Source of the DNA: Salipiger bermudensis
GTDB lineage: Bacteria > Pseudomonadota > Alphaproteobacteria > Rhodobacterales > Rhodobacteraceae
Direction of reading: 5' to 3'
Assembly (NCBI RefSeq): GCF_020171625.1
Contig: NZ_JAIUZY010000008.1
Location: 124,001 to 188,000 of the forward strand
Length of the DNA: 64,000 nt
The position numbers and the translations under genes were made by a program. The notes under the pieces were generated by a model. That model worked only from the letters and a program-made list of their open reading frames with translations, did not search any database and was not told the origin of the DNA. Positions 45,867-54,232 of the stretch are shown here, one piece after another (within the stretch, counting starts at the first letter, position 1; every line of letters begins with the position of its first letter).

Positions 45867-45889
45867 TTATCCACAAGATCCGTGGATTA
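45867..45889. promoter_or_regulatory. Pair of inverted DnaA-box-like 9-mers in an AT-rich gap
   Basis: TTATCCACA at 45867-45875 is a perfect DnaA box. CGTGGATTA at 45881-45889 reads TAATCCACG on the other strand, a one- to two-base variant. They share perfect ATCCAC/GTGGAT arms. They lie in the 45663-45970 gap before uvrC, which is clearly richer in A and T than its surroundings and otherwise shows no gene. DnaA may act here as a transcription factor; a replication origin is unlikely. Confidence 0.4.
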
Positions 45890-45970
45890 CATACAGGTTG
45901 ATCTCGGGGGTCGGGCATTGCAGCAGAGGTCGGGAATCACGAGATTGAAAGCATTCGGGCACAAACGATC

Positions 45971-47851
45971 ATGACCGAGGAGCACGACACCCACGAAACG
46001 CCCGACCTGCGCGGCTACGAGCTCATCCACTCCTATCTCAGGACGCTGGATTCGAGCCCGGGCGTCTACCGTATGCTCGATGACCAGAGCCGCGTGCTCT
46101 ATGTCGGCAAGGCCCGGAACCTGAGGGCGCGGGTGTCGAACTACTCGCGGCCCTCGGCGCAGCATTCGCGGCGCATCTCGCGGATGATCGCGGACACCGC
46201 GTCGATGATGTTCCTGACCACGCGCACCGAAACCGAGGCGCTGCTGCTCGAACAGAACCTGATCAAGCAGCTCAAGCCCAAGTTCAACGTGCTGCTGCGC
46301 GACGACAAGTCGTTTCCGAACATCCAGGTCACCACCGAGCACGCCTTTCCGCAGATCCGCAAGCATCGCGGCGCCAAGACCGAGAAGGGCGCCTATTACG
46401 GCCCCTTCGCCAGCGCCGGGGCGGTGAACCGGACGCTGAACCAGCTGCAGAAGGCGTTCCTCTTGCGCAACTGCTCGGACTCGATGTTCGAGGGGCGCAC
46501 CCGGCCCTGCCTGCTCTACCAGATCAAGCGCTGTTCGGCGCCCTGCGTGGGCTACATCTCGGAGGCGGATTACGCCGCCAGCGTGCGCGACGCCGAGCGC
46601 TTCCTGTCGGGCAAGTCGACCCGGGTGCAGGAAACGCTGGCGGCGCAGATGGCCGAGGCGTCGGAGGCGATGGAGTTCGAGCGCGCCGCGGCGCTGCGCG
46701 ACCGCATCCGCGCCCTGACGCAGGTGCAGACGGTGCAGGGCATCAACCCGCAGACCGTGGCCGAGGCCGACGTGATCGCGCTCCACATGGAGGGCGGGCA
46801 GGCCTGCGTTCAGGTGTTCTTCATCCGCGCCAACCAGAACTGGGGCAACAAGGATTATTACCCCCGCGTCGGCGAGGACGTGGAGCCGCAGGAGGTGCTC
46901 GAGGCCTTCCTCGGGCAGTTCTACGACACCAAGGAGCCGCCGCGCCTGCTGCTGCTGAACCACGAGATCGAGAACCCCGACCTGATGTGCCAGGCGCTGA
47001 GCGACAAGCTCGGCCGCAAGGTCGAGATCGCGGTGCCGCTCCGGGGCGAGAAGGCCGAGCTGGTCGAGGGCGCGGCCCGCAACGCCCGCGAGAGCCTCGC
47101 CCGGCGCATGGCCGAGACCGCGACGCAGGCCAAGCTGCTGCGCGGGCTGGCCGAGGCGTTCGGGCTCGACGGTCCACCGCAGCGCATCGAGGTCTACGAC
47201 AACTCGCACATCATGGGCACCAACGCGGTGGGCGGGATGATCGTGGCGGGGCCGGACGGGTTCATGAAGAACCAGTACCGCAAGTACAACATCAAGGGCG
47301 AAGAGCTCGTCCCGGGCGACGATTTCGGCATGATGAAGGAGGTGCTGAGGCGCCGCTTCACACGCTTGCTGAAGGACGACCCGGACCGCGAGAAGGGGCT
47401 GTGGCCGGATCTTCTGCTGATCGACGGCGGCGCCGGGCAGGTCTCGGCGGTGGCCGAGATCATGCGCGAGTTCGGGGTCGAGGATGTGCCCATGGTGGGC
47501 GTCGCCAAGGGCATCGACCGCGACGCCGGCAAGGAAGAGTTCCACCGCGTCGGCCAGCGCCCCTTCGCGCTGCGCCACAACGACCCGGTGCTCTACTTCG
47601 TGCAGCGCCTGCGCGACGAGGCCCACCGCTTTGCCATCGGCACCCACCGCGCCAAGCGCGCCAAGAGCCAGATGGCGAACCCGCTCGACGAGGTGCCGGG
47701 CGTGGGCGCATCGCGCAAGCGGGCGCTGCTGTCGCATTTCGGCTCCGCCAAGGCGGTGAGCCGCGCCAACCTTGCCGATCTCAAGGCGGTGGACGGGGTC
47801 AGCGCCGCGCTGGCCGAGCGGATCTACGCCTTCTTCCACGAGAAGGGCTGA
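45971..47851 (+). CDS. uvrC: Excinuclease ABC subunit C
   Basis: A 626-residue nuclease making both incisions in nucleotide excision repair. The GIY-YIG domain starts at [20 protein letters not shown] (near residue 30-49), the UvrB-interacting UVR motif [18 protein letters not shown] is near 228-245, and the C-terminal endonuclease (RNase H-like) begins around [20 protein letters not shown] (near 405), with [14 protein letters not shown]. The tail carries two helix-hairpin-helix motifs ([20 protein letters not shown]). All parts are intact. The gap before it is AT-rich. It follows the SDR gene. Confidence 0.95.
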   Translation: MTEEHDTHETPDLRGYELIHSYLRTLDSSPGVYRMLDDQSRVLYVGKARNLRARVSNYSRPSAQHSRRISRMIADTASMMFLTTRTETEALLLEQNLIKQLKPKFNVLLRDDKSFPNIQVTTEHAFPQIRKHRGAKTEKGAYYGPFASAGAVNRTLNQLQKAFLLRNCSDSMFEGRTRPCLLYQIKRCSAPCVGYISEADYAASVRDAERFLSGKSTRVQETLAAQMAEASEAMEFERAAALRDRIRALTQVQTVQGINPQTVAEADVIALHMEGGQACVQVFFIRANQNWGNKDYYPRVGEDVEPQEVLEAFLGQFYDTKEPPRLLLLNHEIENPDLMCQALSDKLGRKVEIAVPLRGEKAELVEGAARNARESLARRMAETATQAKLLRGLAEAFGLDGPPQRIEVYDNSHIMGTNAVGGMIVAGPDGFMKNQYRKYNIKGEELVPGDDFGMMKEVLRRRFTRLLKDDPDREKGLWPDLLLIDGGAGQVSAVAEIMREFGVEDVPMVGVAKGIDRDAGKEEFHRVGQRPFALRHNDPVLYFVQRLRDEAHRFAIGTHRAKRAKSQMANPLDEVPGVGASRKRALLSHFGSAKAVSRANLADLKAVDGVSAALAERIYAFFHEKG

Positions 47852-47947
47852 GCGCCGCCCGCGCGCACGCCGATTTGCGGCGCTGTGCACTGGACCTCGC
47901 CCGCGCCCGGCCCTAGGTTGGCGGCGCAATTCGAAGAGGGCGCACAC

Positions 47948-48811
47948 ATGGCAGTCGGCAAGAACATCCGCACCTATTTCCAGGGCACCTGGCACGACGG
48001 TGATATCTCGGTGATGCGCGCCGCCGATCACGGCGCGTGGCTCGGCAGCACGGTGTTCGACGGGGCGCGCTTCGTGAACGCGCTGGCGCCGGACCTCTGG
48101 GCGCATTGCGCGCGGGTGAACCGCTCGGCCAAGGCGCTGATGCTGCGCCCGACGGTCAGCACCGAGGAGATGGTGGAGATCGTCTGGGAAGGCCTCCGCG
48201 CCTATGGCGAGGGCGCGGCGGTCTATATCCGCCCGATGTACTGGGGCATCGGCGGCGACCAGACCGCGATCGTGCCCTCGGAAGAGCAGACCGGCTTCGC
48301 CATCTGCCTCGAAGAAATCCCCATGGCCCCCGAAAGCGCCACCACCACGCTCGCCCGGACGCGGTTCCGCCGCCCGGTGATGGAGGATTCGGTGGTCAAC
48401 GCCAAGGCGGGCTGCCTCTATCCAAACAACGCCCGGATGCTGGCCGAGGTGAACGCGCGCGGTTTCGGCAACGCGCTGGTGGCCGATGCCATGGGCAACG
48501 TCGCCGAAAGCGCCACCGCCAACGTCTTCATGGTCAAGGACGGCGTCGCCTTCACCCCCATCGCCAACGGCACCTTCCTGTCGGGCATCACCCGCGCCCG
48601 CCACATCTCGAACATGCGGGCCGACGGCATGGAGGTGCACGAAGCGGTGCTGAGCTTCGCCGATTTCGAGGCCGCCGACGAGGTCTTCCTGTCGGGCAAC
48701 ATGAACAAGGTCACCCCGGTGACGGCGTTCGAGGAGGTCTCCTATCAGGTTGGGCCGGTCACCCGCCGGGTGCGCGAGCTGTATTGGGACTGGGCCAAGA
48801 CCACCGGCTGA
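47948..48811 (+). CDS. ilvE: Branched-chain amino acid aminotransferase (fold type IV PLP enzyme)
   Basis: A 287-residue fold-type IV transaminase. Schiff-base Lys lies in VVNAKAGCLYPN (near residue 153); VAESATANVFMVKDG has the cofactor-binding Glu, and GTFLSGITRARHI binds phosphate. It starts TYFQGTWHDGD, matching class IV aminotransferases of the IlvE group in Rhodobacterales. The likely reaction is reversible transamination of Leu, Ile and Val. D-amino-acid transaminase or aminodeoxychorismate lyase relatives share the fold, so the name is by best fit. ATG at 47948. It is after uvrC and before usp. Confidence 0.85.
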   Translation: MAVGKNIRTYFQGTWHDGDISVMRAADHGAWLGSTVFDGARFVNALAPDLWAHCARVNRSAKALMLRPTVSTEEMVEIVWEGLRAYGEGAAVYIRPMYWGIGGDQTAIVPSEEQTGFAICLEEIPMAPESATTTLARTRFRRPVMEDSVVNAKAGCLYPNNARMLAEVNARGFGNALVADAMGNVAESATANVFMVKDGVAFTPIANGTFLSGITRARHISNMRADGMEVHEAVLSFADFEAADEVFLSGNMNKVTPVTAFEEVSYQVGPVTRRVRELYWDWAKTTG

Positions 48812-48887
48812 TCTGCCGCAGGGACCGGTTGCGAAGCCCCGTTGCCAAGGGCTTTGCCCTGCACCATGATCCCGACAAGGGAGAGCC

Positions 48888-49346
48888 ATGATGCGCAAGT
48901 TTCTCGTCATTCTCGATGACAGCCGTGAATGCCTCAACGCCATGCGCTTCGCCGCCATGCGCGCGGAGAAGACCAAGGGCGGGGTGACCATCCTGTCGGT
49001 GATCCCGCCGGACGAGTTCAACCACTGGATCGGCGTCGGCGACCTGATGCGCGAGGAGGCGCGGGAGCGCATCCACGCCCATTACGAGGTCTTCGCCAAG
49101 TGGATGCGCGACCGCCACAACGTCAATCCCGAGCTGGTGATCCGCGAGGGCGACGTGGTGACCGAGATCCTCGACCAGGTGAAGGCCGACGAGGCGATCG
49201 GCGTGCTGGTGCTGGGCGCCGCCTCGGACAAGAAGGGGCCGGGGCCACTGGTCAGCCAGCTCAGCCGCGGCTCGGGCAGCCTGCCGATCCCGGTGACCAT
49301 CGTGCCGGGCGATCTCTCGAAGGAGCGGCTCGAGGACATCACCTGA
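48888..49346 (+). CDS. Universal stress protein family protein
   Basis: A 152-residue UspA-fold protein. FLVILDDSRECLNAMRFAA starts the nucleotide-binding alpha/beta fold, with GVLVLGAASDKKGPGPLVSQ and LPIPVTIVPGDLS at the C-terminus. The usual ATP-binding G2xG9GS pattern is partly changed (GAASDKKGPGPL), so it may not bind ATP. No redox or receptor domain. GGGAGAG precedes the ATG at 48888. A repeat element and the nfu promoter follow. Confidence 0.85.
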   Translation: MMRKFLVILDDSRECLNAMRFAAMRAEKTKGGVTILSVIPPDEFNHWIGVGDLMREEARERIHAHYEVFAKWMRDRHNVNPELVIREGDVVTEILDQVKADEAIGVLVLGAASDKKGPGPLVSQLSRGSGSLPIPVTIVPGDLSKERLEDIT

Positions 49347-49375
49347 GCGCTGCGCCGCGTGGCAGGCGTCGGGAT

Positions 49376-49406
49376 GTGAGTATTTAGGGACGTAGAGAAG
49401 CAGGGG
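49376..49406 (-). repeat. Mosaic repeat element, inverted copy
   Basis: About 30 bases whose reverse complement, starting CCCCTGCTTCTCTACGTCC, matches the elements at 54152 and, less closely, at 42751. It lies 30 bases after the usp stop. This copy lacks the CCCGCCGGAGGC end that both others have. Confidence 0.6.
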
Positions 49407-49513
49407 GCGTGGGCTGTGGGCGGGCAGGGCGCGGCCATGTGCGAGCGCGGGTGGTCCTCCGTAGGGCCGGGCGGCTGCGTTAAATCTCGGGGGTGCCTGG
49501 CGTCAGGCTCGTC

Positions 49514-49529
49514 TTAGAATGGTTCTAAA
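49514..49529 (+). promoter_or_regulatory. Irr-type iron-control box upstream of nfu
   Basis: Inverted repeat TTAGAA (49514-49519) and TTCTAA (49523-49528) around TGG, with a further A completing TTCTAAA. This is the arrangement known for the Irr box (ICE motif) in alphaproteobacteria. It ends 3 bases before the -35 box of the nfu promoter, centred about 46 bases before the likely start site. Irr binding is inferred from motif and target. Confidence 0.55.
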
Positions 49530-49531
49530 CC

Positions 49532-49560
49532 TTGACGCTCCGCCGGGAGAGGCGCATATA
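49532..49560 (+). promoter_or_regulatory. Sigma-70-type promoter of nfu
   Basis: TTGACG at 49532-49537 and CATATA at 49555-49560 are separated by 17 bases, the best -35/-10 pair I can see in the window. Transcription would start near 49567, about 23 bases before the nfu ATG, leaving GGAGAAAGG as ribosome site. Confidence 0.65.
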
Positions 49561-49589
49561 GGAGGGGCCCGGAGAAAGGTACCCAAGCG

Positions 49590-50150
49590 ATGTTCATTCA
49601 GACCGAATCCACCCCGAACCCAGCGACGCTGAAGTTCCTGCCCGGCCAGACGGTGCTAGGTGCAGGCACCGCCGACTTCCCGAGCGCCGAGGGCACCGAT
49701 GCCTCGCCGCTGGCCAAGCGCCTGTTCGCCGTGACCGGTGTGAGCGGCGTCTTCCTCGGTTCGGACTTCGTCACCGTGACCAAGGCCGACGGGGCCGACT
49801 GGGATCACGTGAAGCCCGCCGTGCTGGGCGCGATCATGGAGCACTTCCAGTCCGGCGAGCCGGTGATGGCCGGTGAGGGCGGGGCCTCGGGCCATGCCGC
49901 CTTCGAAGGTGAGGACGAGGAAATCGTCGGCCAGATCAAGGAGCTGCTCGACAGCCGCGTGCGCCCGGCCGTGGCGCAGGACGGTGGCGACATCACCTTC
50001 CACGGCTTCGAGCGTGGCGTGGTCTACCTCCACATGCAGGGCGCCTGCGCCGGTTGCCCGTCCTCGACCCTGACGCTGAAGATGGGCATCGAGAACCTGC
50101 TGCGCCACTACATCCCCGAAGTGACCGAGGTGCGCCCGGTCGCCGTCTGA
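49590..50150 (+). CDS. NifU-family iron-sulfur cluster carrier (Nfu type)
   Basis: A 186-residue Nfu-type scaffold. Residues 1-90 form the N-terminal Nfu domain (MFIQTESTPNPATLKFLPGQ), and residues about 110-186 the NifU C-terminal domain with the cluster-binding motif GACAGCPSSTLTLKMGIENL, a CxxC that holds a [4Fe-4S] cluster in a dimer. It matures downstream iron-sulfur proteins. An Irr-type box and strong promoter precede it. tsaB and rimI follow, as in many Rhodobacterales. Confidence 0.9.
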   Translation: MFIQTESTPNPATLKFLPGQTVLGAGTADFPSAEGTDASPLAKRLFAVTGVSGVFLGSDFVTVTKADGADWDHVKPAVLGAIMEHFQSGEPVMAGEGGASGHAAFEGEDEEIVGQIKELLDSRVRPAVAQDGGDITFHGFERGVVYLHMQGACAGCPSSTLTLKMGIENLLRHYIPEVTEVRPVAV

Positions 50151-50177
50151 CGGCGTCCCGCGACACCGGTCCCGAGA

Positions 50178-50197
50178 CCCGGGCGGATCCGCCCGGG
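50178..50197. repeat. 20-base perfect palindrome between nfu and tsaB
   Basis: CCCGGGCGGATCCGCCCGGG is a perfect palindrome lying just before the tsaB start at 50209. It could fold to a hairpin in the leader or stop nfu transcripts; no T-run follows. It is not a copy of the AATTTTC family. Confidence 0.5.
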
Positions 50198-50208
50198 CGC
50201 AGGGTTGC

Positions 50209-50832
50209 ATGACCGACACCGTTCTTGCCTTCGACACCTCCTCTGCCTGCGTCGCGGCCTGCCTGCTGCGCGGGACTGAGGTGCTGTGCCTGCGGCAGGA
50301 GGAGATGGCGCGCGGTCAGGCCGAGCGGCTGGTGCCGATGCTCGAGGAGATGCTGGCGGAGGCGGCGCTCGACTGGGGTGATCTCGACGCGCTCGGGGTC
50401 TGCACCGGGCCGGGCAATTTCACCGGCATTCGCATCTCGGTGGCGACGGCGCGCGGGCTGGCCCTGTCGCTGGGCATCCCGGCGGTGGGCGTGACGGCGC
50501 CGGAAGCGACGGTCTGGGGCGCGGCACGCCCGGTCGCCGCGGCGGTGTTCGGCTCGAAGCGGATGTCCTATGCGCAGCGTTTCGGCGCGGACGGCGCCGG
50601 GCCGGTGCTGTCTCTGGAAGATGACGCGGCGATCGCGGCAGAGCTGGGCGAGACGCCGGTCCTCAGCCATTCGCTGCCCTTCGCGCGCCCGGCGCAGAGC
50701 CTTGTCGAGGGCGTCGCGCGGGTGGCGGGTGAGCGCTTCCGCGCCCCGGATCTGCCGCGTCCCAGCCCGGTCTATGTGCGCCCCGCCGACGCTGCCCCCT
50801 CGCGCGAGGCGCCGCCGGCGATCCTGACGTGA
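50209..50832 (+). CDS. tsaB: tRNA threonylcarbamoyladenosine biosynthesis protein TsaB
   Basis: A 207-residue ASKHA-fold protein, partner of TsaD in making the t6A37 modification of tRNAs that read ANN codons. VLAFDTSSACVAACLL starts it, VCTGPGNFTGIRISVATARG is the signature segment (near residues 64-83), and GVTAPEATVWGAA follows. It lacks the TsaD iron site, as expected. Its stop overlaps rimI (GTGA). Confidence 0.9.
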   Translation: MTDTVLAFDTSSACVAACLLRGTEVLCLRQEEMARGQAERLVPMLEEMLAEAALDWGDLDALGVCTGPGNFTGIRISVATARGLALSLGIPAVGVTAPEATVWGAARPVAAAVFGSKRMSYAQRFGADGAGPVLSLEDDAAIAAELGETPVLSHSLPFARPAQSLVEGVARVAGERFRAPDLPRPSPVYVRPADAAPSREAPPAILT

Positions 50833-51248
50833 GCCCGGCCGAGCTGGCCGCTCTGGCGGCGCGCGCCTACCGTCACGCACAGCCGTGGTCGGAGGCCGAG
50901 TTCGCCGCCACGCTTTCCCATCCCACCGCCTTGCTGACCTGCGCCGAGGGCGCCTTCGTGCTCGGGCGGGTGATCGTCGACGAGGCCGAGATCCTTGCGC
51001 TGGCCAGCGATCCCGACGGCCAACGGCAGGGCCGGGCGCGCAAGGTGCTCGCGTCCTTCGAGCATGATGCGCGGGCGCGAGGGGCGGTCTCGGCTTTCCT
51101 CGAGGTGGCGGCGGAAAACGCTCCGGCGCGGGGGCTTTACGCCGCCTGCGGCTACGGCGAGACCGGTCGGCGCAAGGGCTATTACCGGCTGGCCGACGGC
51201 TCCCGCGACGATGCGCTGCTCATGACCAAGGCGCTGACCCTGCGTTAG
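50829..51248 (+). CDS. rimI: GNAT acetyltransferase, RimI-like
   Basis: A 139-residue N-acetyltransferase that may acetylate ribosomal protein S18 or other N-termini. VDEAEILALASDPDGQRQGR and ARKVLASFEHDARARGAV hold the acetyl-CoA loop (QRQGRA, the Q/RxxGxG/A-type motif), and LEVAAENAPARGLYAACGYG is the conserved end. Start is GTG at 50829 overlapping tsaB. As in many bacteria, rimI is coupled to tsaB. RimI specificity is assumed from this context. Confidence 0.87.
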   Translation: MSPAELAALAARAYRHAQPWSEAEFAATLSHPTALLTCAEGAFVLGRVIVDEAEILALASDPDGQRQGRARKVLASFEHDARARGAVSAFLEVAAENAPARGLYAACGYGETGRRKGYYRLADGSRDDALLMTKALTLR

Positions 51249-51293
51249 CAGTCACGGTGCGGAAATCGCCGCGTCACGGGGTGCAGAATCCGG

Positions 51294-51323
51294 TTGACCC
51301 TGTTGCTTCCCAAGGCCTTAAAT
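51294..51323 (+). promoter_or_regulatory. Candidate promoter of the BMP-type ABC operon
   Basis: TTGACC at 51294-51299 and TTAAAT at 51318-51323, 18 bases apart. The start of transcription would be about 70 bases before the binding-protein ATG. No operator is evident. Confidence 0.45.
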
Positions 51324-51398
51324 CGAGGATGATCTGCACGGATCAGGCATAAGAGCTGCGCGCGAGCCCGCGCCGCCACCACCACCTGGGAGCAACCA

Positions 51399-52403
51399 AT
51401 GACCCTGATGACCAAATTCCTCGGCGCGAGCGCCGCGCTGGCGCTGACCGCAGGTGCCGCGCTGGCCGATCCGGCGCTGGTCTACGACCTTGGCGGAAAA
51501 TTCGACAAGAGCTTCAACGAGGCCGCCTATAACGGCGCCGAAGCCTATGTCGCCGCGACCGGCGGCAGCTATCGCGATATCGAGCTGCAGTCCGAAGCGC
51601 AGCGCGAGCAGGCCCTGCGCCGCTTCGCCGAGGCCGGCTTCAACCCGGTGGTCACCACCGGCTTCTCCATGTCGACCCCGATCGCCTCGGTGGCGGCGGA
51701 TTACCCGGACACCAAGTTCGTCACCATCGACGGCTTCGTGAACCCCGAAGAGCACCCCAACGTGCTCTCCATCCTCTTCTCCGAGCACGAAGGCTCGTAT
51801 CTCGTCGGCATGATGGCGGCGATGGCCTCTGAAAGCGGCACCGTGGGCTTCGTGGGGGGCATGGACGTGCCGCTGATCCGCAAGTTCGCCTGCGGCTATG
51901 CGCAGGGCGTGATGGCCGCCAACCCCGACGCCACGGTGATCGCCAACATGACCGGCACCACCCCGGCAGCCTGGAACGATCCGGTGAAGGGCTCGGAGCT
52001 TGCCAAGGCGCAGATCAGCCAGGGCGCCGACGTGATCTATGCCGCCGCCGGTGGCACCGGCCTCGGCGTGCTGCAGACCGCCGCCGACGAGGACATCCTG
52101 TCGGTCGGCGTGGACAGCAACCAGAACCACCTGCACCCGGGCAAGGTGCTGACCTCGATGCTCAAGCGAGTCGACGTGGCGGTGCAGGAAGCTATGACCG
52201 CGGGCGACGAACTCGAGACCGGCGTGATGGTGCTGGGTCTGGCCGAGAACGGCGTCGGCTACGCGCTCGACGACAACAACGAGGCGCTGATCACCGAAGA
52301 GATGAAGACCGCGGTCGACGAGGCGCGCGAGCAGATCATCGCAGGCGAGGTCGCGGTGCACGACTACTCGTCCGACGACAGTTGCCCCGTGCTGAACTTC
52401 TGA
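51399..52403 (+). CDS. BMP-family (PnrA/Med-like) ABC transporter periplasmic binding protein
   Basis: A 334-residue binding protein. It has a signal peptide (MTKFLGASAALALTAGAALA, cut near LA|DPAL), with no lipobox Cys, so it is soluble. The mature part starts VYDLGGKFDKSFNEAAYNGA, typical of the BMP family that binds nucleosides or purines. GFVGGMDVPLIRKFACGY and AAGGTGLGVLQTAADEDILS are conserved. A GGGAGC site precedes the ATG at 51399. The ligand may be a purine nucleoside. The three transporter components follow directly, so 51399-56292 is one importer. Confidence 0.88.
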   Translation: MTLMTKFLGASAALALTAGAALADPALVYDLGGKFDKSFNEAAYNGAEAYVAATGGSYRDIELQSEAQREQALRRFAEAGFNPVVTTGFSMSTPIASVAADYPDTKFVTIDGFVNPEEHPNVLSILFSEHEGSYLVGMMAAMASESGTVGFVGGMDVPLIRKFACGYAQGVMAANPDATVIANMTGTTPAAWNDPVKGSELAKAQISQGADVIYAAAGGTGLGVLQTAADEDILSVGVDSNQNHLHPGKVLTSMLKRVDVAVQEAMTAGDELETGVMVLGLAENGVGYALDDNNEALITEEMKTAVDEAREQIIAGEVAVHDYSSDDSCPVLNF

Positions 52404-52532
52404 GTACATGCGGGCCGGTGATCCCGGCCCGTTCCTAGAATGGGCCGGCTCCTCCGCCCTTGCGGGCATCCTCGCGATGACGCCCGCTCGGGCCGGGGAG
52501 CCGCGCTACCAGACACGACCCGGGAACCTGCC

Positions 52533-54131
52533 ATGACCGCCCCCGCCATCGAGCTGCAAGGCATCTCCAAGGCCTTCGGCCCCGTCCAGGCCAACAAGGA
52601 CATCTCGATCCGCGTCATGCCGGGCACGATCCACGGCATCATCGGCGAGAACGGCGCCGGGAAGTCGACGCTGATGTCGATCCTGTACGGTTTCTACAAG
52701 GCCGATTCAGGCGACATCTTCATCAACGGCAAGCGCACCGAGATCAACGACAGCCAGGCGGCGATCACCGCCGGCATCGGCATGGTGTTCCAGCATTTTA
52801 AGCTGGTGCAGAACTTCACCGTGCTCGAGAACGTCATCCTCGGGGCCGAGGACGGCCCGATGCTCAACACCTCCCTGGCCCGCGCCCGCGGCGTGCTGCG
52901 CCAGCTGTCCGAGGAATACGAGCTCTCGGTCGATCCCGACCAGCTGATCGAGAATCTCAGCGTCGGCCACCAGCAGCGGGTCGAGATCCTCAAGGCGCTC
53001 TACCGGCAGGCCGACATCCTGATCCTCGACGAGCCGACCGGCGTGCTCACCCCCGCCGAGGCCGACCACCTGTTTCGCATCCTCGACAACCTCCGGGCCG
53101 AGGGCAAGACGATCATCCTGATCACCCACAAGCTGCGCGAGATCATGGAGATCACCGACACCGTCTCGGTGATGCGCCGCGGCCAGATGACCGCCACCGT
53201 CAAGACCCGCGAGACCTCGCCCGAGGAGCTGGCCGAGCTGATGGTCGGCCGCAAGGTGCTGCTCAGGGTCGACAAGGCGCCGGCCCAGATCGGCGCGCCG
53301 GTGCTGCAGGTCGAGGGCCTGCGCCATGTCGACAGCCACGGGGTCGAGCGGCTCAAGGGCGTCTCGCTCGAGGTCCGCGCCGGCGAGATCCTCGGCATCG
53401 CCGGCGTCGCCGGCAACGGCCAGTCTGAGCTGCTCGAGGTGCTGGGCGGCTATGCCGACGCCACCGGCCGGGTGCTGGTCAACGGCTCCGAGATCGACCT
53501 GACCGGCGCCAAGTCCGACGGCCAGTCGCGCCGCGCCCGCGGCATTGCCCACGTCCCCGAGGACCGGCAGACCGAGGGCCTGATCATGTCCTACACCGCG
53601 TGGGAGAACATCGTCTTCGGCTATCACCGCGACCCGCGCTACCAGTCCGGCCTGCTGATGAACAACGCGCTGATCCGCGAGGAGGCGCAGGACAAGATGA
53701 CCCGCTACGACGTGCGTCCGCCGGACCCGCAGCTCGCGGCGCGGAACTTCTCCGGCGGCAACCAGCAAAAGATCGTGCTGGCGCGCGAGATCGAGCGCGA
53801 CCCGGATATCCTGCTGATCGGCCAGCCGACCCGCGGCGTCGATATCGGCGCCATCGAGTTCATCCACCAGGAAATCGTGCGCCTGCGCGACAAGGGCAAG
53901 GCGATCCTGCTGGTCTCGGTCGAGCTTGACGAGATCCTGTCGCTGTCCGACCGCATCGCGGTGATGTTCGACGGCCAGATCATGGGCGAGCGTCTGCCCT
54001 CCGAGACCGACCAGACCGAGCTTGGCCTGCTGATGGCGGGCGTCACCGAGCGGCCCGACAAGCCGCTGATCGAGGCGGTCGATGCGGCACTGCACGAGAA
54101 GGAAGCCCGGGAGGCACGGCAGCATGACTGA
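52533..54131 (+). CDS. Nucleoside-type ABC transporter ATP-binding protein, double domain
   Basis: A 532-residue fused ATPase with two ABC domains, as in sugar and nucleoside importers of the RbsA/YufO class. Domain 1 Walker A IGENGAGKSTLMSILYG (near residue 38) and signature LSVGHQQRVEILKALYR. Domain 2 LGIAGVAGNGQSELLEVLGG and FSGGNQQKIVLAREIERDPD. The second Walker A lacks the usual Lys-Ser/Thr (GNGQSEL), a degenerate nucleotide site typical of this class. ATG at 52533. A mosaic repeat sits between it and the first permease gene. Confidence 0.9.
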   Translation: MTAPAIELQGISKAFGPVQANKDISIRVMPGTIHGIIGENGAGKSTLMSILYGFYKADSGDIFINGKRTEINDSQAAITAGIGMVFQHFKLVQNFTVLENVILGAEDGPMLNTSLARARGVLRQLSEEYELSVDPDQLIENLSVGHQQRVEILKALYRQADILILDEPTGVLTPAEADHLFRILDNLRAEGKTIILITHKLREIMEITDTVSVMRRGQMTATVKTRETSPEELAELMVGRKVLLRVDKAPAQIGAPVLQVEGLRHVDSHGVERLKGVSLEVRAGEILGIAGVAGNGQSELLEVLGGYADATGRVLVNGSEIDLTGAKSDGQSRRARGIAHVPEDRQTEGLIMSYTAWENIVFGYHRDPRYQSGLLMNNALIREEAQDKMTRYDVRPPDPQLAARNFSGGNQQKIVLAREIERDPDILLIGQPTRGVDIGAIEFIHQEIVRLRDKGKAILLVSVELDEILSLSDRIAVMFDGQIMGERLPSETDQTELGLLMAGVTERPDKPLIEAVDAALHEKEAREARQHD

Positions 54132-54151
54132 GCCCGCCCGCACCAACGCGT

Positions 54152-54190
54152 CCCCTGCTTCTTTACGTCCCAAATACTCCCGCCGGAGGC
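54152..54190 (+). repeat. Mosaic repeat element, direct copy
   Basis: Element starting CCCCTGCTTCTTTACGTCC and ending ATACTCCCGCCGGAGGC, inside the gap between the ATPase and permease genes. It matches 42751-42790 over most of its length and 49376-49406 inverted. It lies inside an operon, which shows the element need not be at a transcript end. Confidence 0.65.
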
Positions 54191-54232
54191 ACCCGCGCCC
54201 GCAGGGCGCGCCAATGAACCAAGAGGCCCCGA

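Noticed and set aside
45663-45970. Chromosomal replication origin
   Set aside because: Only two DnaA-like boxes, and no hemE, parAB, gidB, dnaA or repABC nearby. Kept only as a possible regulatory site.
45887-49072. A 1061-codon open frame on the minus strand over uvrC, ilvE and part of usp
   Set aside because: Same reason: uvrC, ilvE and usp are real on the plus strand. The long antisense frame is a by-product of codon bias.
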